Below are positions 6,291-8,580 of a DNA stretch of 8,580 nucleotides, in pieces. The position numbers and the translations under genes are program-made. Positions within the stretch are counted from its first letter, which is position 1. The number at the start of each line of letters is the position of its first letter. The notes under the pieces are model-generated. The model saw only the letters and a list, made by a program, of their open reading frames with translations, was not told the DNA's origin and did not search any database. This stretch comes from Candidatus Pacearchaeota archaeon (GTDB lineage Archaea; Nanobdellota; Nanobdellia; Pacearchaeales; GW2011-AR1), in NCBI GenBank assembly GCA_016186375.1, contig JACPLS010000040.1, forward strand, positions 1 through 8,580, given 5' to 3'.

Positions 6291-6305
6291 ATTCATTTAA
6301 TGAAT
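6291..6305. repeat. 15-bp palindrome (7-bp arms, 1-bp centre)
   Basis: ATTCATTTAATGAAT is a perfect inverted repeat with ATTCATT and AATGAAT arms. It lies about 55-65 bp upstream of the broken membrane protein start (minus strand), a possible upstream regulatory site. In such AT-rich DNA a chance origin is possible. Confidence 0.4.
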
Positions 6306-6490
6306 ATATTCTCATGTCATGATTTTTTATTTTTCTTCTTGATTTGGATATTGCTAAAAATTTGGGATTATTGTAAACAGAATAGCCCCGTTATTGCTAT
6401 AATTACATGGAGTAATGGAAGAAATTAGTGTTCTTTACCAATATCCTGTATTTATAAATACTTGTTAACTGACAGAGAAAGCTTTTTAGA

Positions 6491-6514
6491 TTACTTAAAA
6501 TTTATTTAAAGTAA
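6491..6514. repeat. Imperfect inverted repeat, possible operator
   Basis: TTACTTAAA...TTTAAAGTAA forms an inverted repeat with one mismatch in 10-bp arms. The right arm is followed by a further AGTAA...TTACT pair (6510-6526), so TTACT/AGTAA motifs occur four times in about 36 bp. Known AbiEi antitoxins bind inverted repeats upstream of abiE, so this is a candidate operator. It lies well upstream (about 240 bp) of the antitoxin start. Confidence 0.3.
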
Positions 6515-6626
6515 CTTAAACTTACTATAAATATCAAATAATGCAAGATTTATCGGGAAATCTCCGAGGATTAGTGAATAATAGATAAGTGTAAACTAAT
6601 CTGGACAATAAATGATGAGCAACAAG

Positions 6627-6636
6627 CTTTAAAAAC
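6627..6636 (+). promoter_or_regulatory. TATA box candidate for the AbiE operon
   Basis: CTTTAAAAAC, with a purine-containing flank (aacaag) as a possible BRE, predicts a transcript start near 6657. That leaves a leader of about 93 nt before the antitoxin ATG at 6750, or about 28 nt before the 22-codon ORF at 6685. No better placed TATA box is seen for a leaderless antitoxin start. Confidence 0.4.
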
Positions 6637-6684
6637 TCATTTTTCCTATTGTAATTAACCCTATGGTTTGTGGTATTAACTAAA

Positions 6685-6753
6685 ATGAAAAAAACAATGA
6701 AAATCAAAGATTTTCAAGCTTTCACCTTTCCAAAAAGAGATGAAGAAAGATGA
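6685..6753 (+). CDS. 22-codon ORF overlapping the antitoxin start by ATGA
   Basis: The ORF starts MKKTMKIKDFQAFTFP and ends in a charged tail. Its TGA overlaps the ATG of the antitoxin (ATGA at 6750-6753), the classical arrangement for translational coupling. The antitoxin has only a weak Shine-Dalgarno-like sequence of its own, so ribosomes ending on this ORF could be needed to start it. It might be a leader peptide or a remnant of another gene. It is too short for a family call and could be chance. Confidence 0.3.
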   Translation: MKKTMKIKDFQAFTFPKRDEER

Positions 6754-7499
6754 AAACAAGAGAATTTTCAGGATTGAGTCCTAATCAGGAGAAGATCATG
6801 AGTATTCTGGAATATAAGAAGATGGAATTAATTTCAAGAAAAGAATTGATAAGCTTAATTAAATCTCATATAAAAATCAAAGATGTTGTTGATTTAATAG
6901 AAAAGCTTCAGGCTAAGAAAAGAATTGTTTCAATTAAAAGAGGAGTTTATATGGTTGTGCCTTTTTCTGCTGTAAGCAAAAAATGGGTTTTGGATGAATA
7001 CAAGATTATTGATCATTTGTTAAAACAAGATTATTACATTGGACTATACAATGCCTTCAACCTGCATGGACTTACAGAGCAGATTCCCAATAAGCTTTTT
7101 GTTTTCAATACAAAATATTCTTTTGATAAAGAGATTCTGCATTACAGATTTAAATTTTTTAAAGTAAAAAAAGATAAGTTGTTTGGAATTATGAAAGATA
7201 AATATCCCTATTCTGACAAAGAAAGAACAATAATTGATGTTTTAGAATACCCTGAATATTTGGGCGGTTTAAGTGAAGTTTTGGATAGGATTAAAGAAGT
7301 AAAATATGATAAAACAAAGTTAATTGATTATGCAATTAAGTATAATAGTATTAAAATAATCAAACTCGTTGGTTTGTTGACAAACAGCAACAAATTATTA
7401 GGTTTATTAAAACAGAAAAATGCATTGTCTTATTATACTACAATTAAAAAATCAAGAACTAAACTATTGGAGAAAAAATGGCAACTGAGATTAATTTAG
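6750..7499 (+). CDS. abiEi: AbiEi-like antitoxin/transcriptional regulator of an AbiE toxin-antitoxin system
   Basis: 249 residues. The N-terminal part (about 10-70) is a winged helix: helices over EKIMSILEYKKM and ISRKELISLIK, a recognition helix near VVDLIEKLQAKK, and the wing IVSIKRGVYMVVP at 59-71. The C-terminal domain carries AbiEi hallmarks: YYIGLYNAFNLHGLTEQIPN (95-114), VFNTKY (118-123) and SDKERTIIDVLEYPEYLGG (155-173). In the family, the winged helix represses the operon while the C-terminal domain neutralises the partner nucleotidyltransferase (type IV toxin-antitoxin). The start at 6750 is fixed by an in-frame TGA at 6741, three codons upstream. The 3' end overlaps the toxin start by 22 nt, so the two are coupled. 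The length is normal for the family. Confidence 0.85.
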   Translation: MKTREFSGLSPNQEKIMSILEYKKMELISRKELISLIKSHIKIKDVVDLIEKLQAKKRIVSIKRGVYMVVPFSAVSKKWVLDEYKIIDHLLKQDYYIGLYNAFNLHGLTEQIPNKLFVFNTKYSFDKEILHYRFKFFKVKKDKLFGIMKDKYPYSDKERTIIDVLEYPEYLGGLSEVLDRIKEVKYDKTKLIDYAIKYNSIKIIKLVGLLTNSNKLLGLLKQKNALSYYTTIKKSRTKLLEKKWQLRLI

Positions 7500-8380
7500 A
7501 CGAGTTGGGAAGATTGAGTGCTGAAACAGGGTTTTCTTCTAAACTATTAGAGAAAGATTATCATTTAACAAGAATACTTCAAAGAATAAGTGAGAAGAAA
7601 ATTAAAGATCTTGTTTTCAAGGGCGGAACTTGTTTGAATAAATGTTATCTTGTATTTTACAGATTAAGCGAGAACTTGGATTTTGTCTATAATCAAGATG
7701 TCAAGGGTAAAACAAAATTGCAGATCAAGAAGATTCTTGATGGTTTGAGAAGAGAATTAATGGGAATTCTTGATGAACTTGGAATTAAGACAAGCAAAGA
7801 GTTAGGAAAAGGATGGAAGATGCTGACATCAAAGGAAGACCCCAAGATTGTCGGGTTAGAAGTTATCACAAATTACAATTCAATGATTGATAATTCTGTT
7901 CAGACAATTAAATTGGAAATTTCATTTAGGAAGAAATTAAGAAATCCAACAAGGATGAAAGCAATTAAGCATGAGTTTATTGATGCATTAGGAGAACCTA
8001 TTTTAATAAAAGACTTTGAAATTGAGGTAATTGATTTAACAGAGAATTTTGCAGAAAAATTCAGAGCCCTTGTAATAAGAAAGAATGTTGCTATAAGAGA
8101 TATTTATGATATTTACTTTATTTTAAAGAATAAGCTTGCAAAAGTTGACAAAGATCTTATTGATCTGATTTTAGTGAAAATAAATGAGAATTCTGAAAAG
8201 AAATTCACAAGAAAAGATTTTATTGATTTTATCAAAGGTCTAGAGTCTAAGCTTTCAGACTTAAATGAAAAAGAGATATCTTCGCTATTAAAATCAGGTG
8301 AAATAGTTAATGTCAAGGAAATGATTCAGATGATTGTGAAGGAGTTTGAGAATGAAAAAGGAGAAAATAGGCAGAAATGA
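7478..8380 (+). CDS. abiEii: AbiEii-like nucleotidyltransferase toxin (DUF1814) with an altered D-x-D motif
   Basis: 300 residues, usual family length. Family motifs are visible in order: LLEKDYHLTRIL (23-34), FKGGTCLNK (47-55), YRLSENLDF (61-69), TIKLEIS (143-149) and ENFAEKFRALVIR...RDIYDIYFIL (189-216). AbiEii toxins belong to the DNA polymerase beta-type nucleotidyltransferase superfamily, and related MenT toxins add nucleotides to tRNA ends. The usual SED-h-D motif supplies two metal-binding aspartates. Here it is SENLD: Asn66 (codon aac at 7673-7675) replaces the first, while Asp68 is kept. All other motifs look intact, so activity may be reduced or lost. The start has a Shine-Dalgarno site (GGAG 7469-7472, spacing 5) inside the antitoxin gene. 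The 3' end overlaps the next small gene by 29 nt. Confidence 0.88.
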   Translation: MATEINLDELGRLSAETGFSSKLLEKDYHLTRILQRISEKKIKDLVFKGGTCLNKCYLVFYRLSENLDFVYNQDVKGKTKLQIKKILDGLRRELMGILDELGIKTSKELGKGWKMLTSKEDPKIVGLEVITNYNSMIDNSVQTIKLEISFRKKLRNPTRMKAIKHEFIDALGEPILIKDFEIEVIDLTENFAEKFRALVIRKNVAIRDIYDIYFILKNKLAKVDKDLIDLILVKINENSEKKFTRKDFIDFIKGLESKLSDLNEKEISSLLKSGEIVNVKEMIQMIVKEFENEKGENRQK

Positions 8381-8444
8381 TCCTTGCCCGCGCGGTTCTG
8401 GCAAAAAATACAAAAAGTGCTGTTTAGAGAAGATGGAAAAATGA
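8352..8444 (+). CDS. 30-residue free-standing SEC-C zinc-motif microprotein with one ligand Cys replaced
   Basis: The start ATG lies inside the toxin gene in another frame and has a good Shine-Dalgarno site (AAGGAG at 8339-8344, spacing 7). Residues 7-24 read GRNDPCPRGSGKKYKKCC, the SEC-C motif first known from the SecA C-terminus and found as a C-terminal tail on many proteins. The motif normally binds zinc through CxC...C(C/H). Here Cys12, Cys23 and Cys24 are present, but the second Cys is Arg14 (cgc at 8391-8393); one base change would restore tgc. SEC-C units are usually fused to other domains, so a solo one is unusual. It may act in trans on the toxin, ribosome or Sec machinery, or be the leftover tail of a lost gene. 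Start, stop and Shine-Dalgarno site make translation plausible. Confidence 0.6.
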   Translation: MKKEKIGRNDPCPRGSGKKYKKCCLEKMEK

Positions 8445-8580
8445 ATATCTCCAGAATAAACTCAGCAGAATAAAAACAGAGCGTCTTGGATATTATGTTA
8501 AGATAATGAAATACTCTAAGAATGTAGAGGAAAGTGGTTTTTGTATTAAAAAGGAAGGTAAAAAAGAAAACTTTAAAGAG
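8445..8580 (+). other. Window tail; possible start of a further gene
   Basis: One plus-strand frame is open from 8428 to the window end, with an ATG at 8506 (MKYSKNVEESGFCIKK...), but no Shine-Dalgarno site is present. An ATG at 8441 overlapping the SEC-C stop (ATGA) gives only 10 codons. I cannot tell whether a gene begins here. Confidence 0.25.

Larger units (their letters stand above)
6239..6684. other. 446-bp region with no convincing gene; short palindromes and TATA-like sites
   Basis: Both strands hold only very short ORFs, for example a 17-codon ORF at 6415-6468. No tRNA or C/D-box RNA is recognisable. TATA-like sequences occur at 6451-6460 (TTTATAAATA), 6526-6534 and 6627-6636. The minus strand between about 6330 and 6415 gives a hydrophobic stretch (HVIIAITGLFCL), a stop, then a basic tail QIFSNIQIKKKNKKS. 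This could be the decayed end of a membrane protein gene, but the evidence is slight. The region probably combines the promoter of the broken minus-strand gene, debris, and the control region of the toxin-antitoxin genes. Confidence 0.5.

Noticed and set aside
6415..6468. 17-codon plus-strand ORF (MEEISVLYQYPVF...)
   Set aside because: No useful Shine-Dalgarno spacing, no TATA box at leaderless distance, no recognisable motif; expected by chance in AT-rich DNA.
6162..6567. Direct repeat AAATCTCCGA at 6162-6171 and 6558-6567
   Set aside because: Only 10 bp with no extension on either side. One copy lies just inside the broken membrane gene, which is suggestive, but this is too short to call an att core without comparison.
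6612..6618. ATGATGA as box C of a C/D guide RNA
   Set aside because: No CTGA box D or second C'/D' pair is found within the expected 50-70 nt downstream.
1..8580. CRISPR array, tRNA or rRNA gene, or insertion-sequence transposase
   Set aside because: No regularly spaced repeats, no cloverleaf or rRNA-like GC-rich segments, and no transposase motifs were seen on either strand; the recombinase is a tyrosine recombinase, not a DDE transposase.

Overview
The window looks like a piece of a small-genome archaeon, most plausibly of the DPANN group (Woesearchaeota/Pacearchaeota-like). That is inference from four things: an AT-rich sequence; several TATA boxes centred about 25 nt from start codons with no Shine-Dalgarno site (leaderless genes); Shine-Dalgarno sites only on downstream operon genes; and a large secreted protein with Ig-like repeats of a style common in these archaea. 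No taxonomic marker gene (rRNA, tRNA, ribosomal protein) is present, so the assignment is tentative.

Left part (1-4760). A 5'-truncated surface protein (ends 1871) faces an unrecognised 259-aa gene on the minus strand. That gene and a four-helix membrane protein diverge from a single near-palindromic TATA box that appears to serve both as leaderless genes. A compact plus-strand operon (3249-4730) follows: an acidic zinc-cluster-like protein, a small coiled-coil protein and a 202-aa unrecognised protein. A fourth ORF starts by ATGA overlap, but after about 11 codons it no longer resembles anything I recognise.

Middle part (4760-6750). Right after that broken ORF lies a minus-strand, translationally coupled pair: a DNA-binding-like protein (155 aa) and a tyrosine recombinase that has all its catalytic residues but no N-terminal core-binding domain. 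The pair has a TATA box and a perfect 18-bp palindrome sitting exactly between the TATA box and the start codon, a layout that suggests autorepression. To the right is a broken start of a membrane protein gene (minus strand), then about 450 bp without a convincing gene but with short palindromes and several TATA-like sites.

Right part (6750-8580). An AbiE-type toxin-antitoxin pair (AbiEi-like winged-helix antitoxin, AbiEii nucleotidyltransferase toxin) is followed by an overlapping 30-residue free-standing SEC-C zinc-motif microprotein. The toxin carries Asn in place of the first Asp of the nucleotidyltransferase D-x-D motif, and the SEC-C peptide carries Arg in place of one Cys ligand. A 22-codon ORF precedes the antitoxin with ATGA overlap.

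My overall reading, which is inference, is that the region from about 4760 rightward is a mobile element or hot spot. Its integrase sits at its left edge, interrupting an operon gene, and it carries an AbiE module as cargo. The right boundary is outside the window or has been lost by rearrangement.
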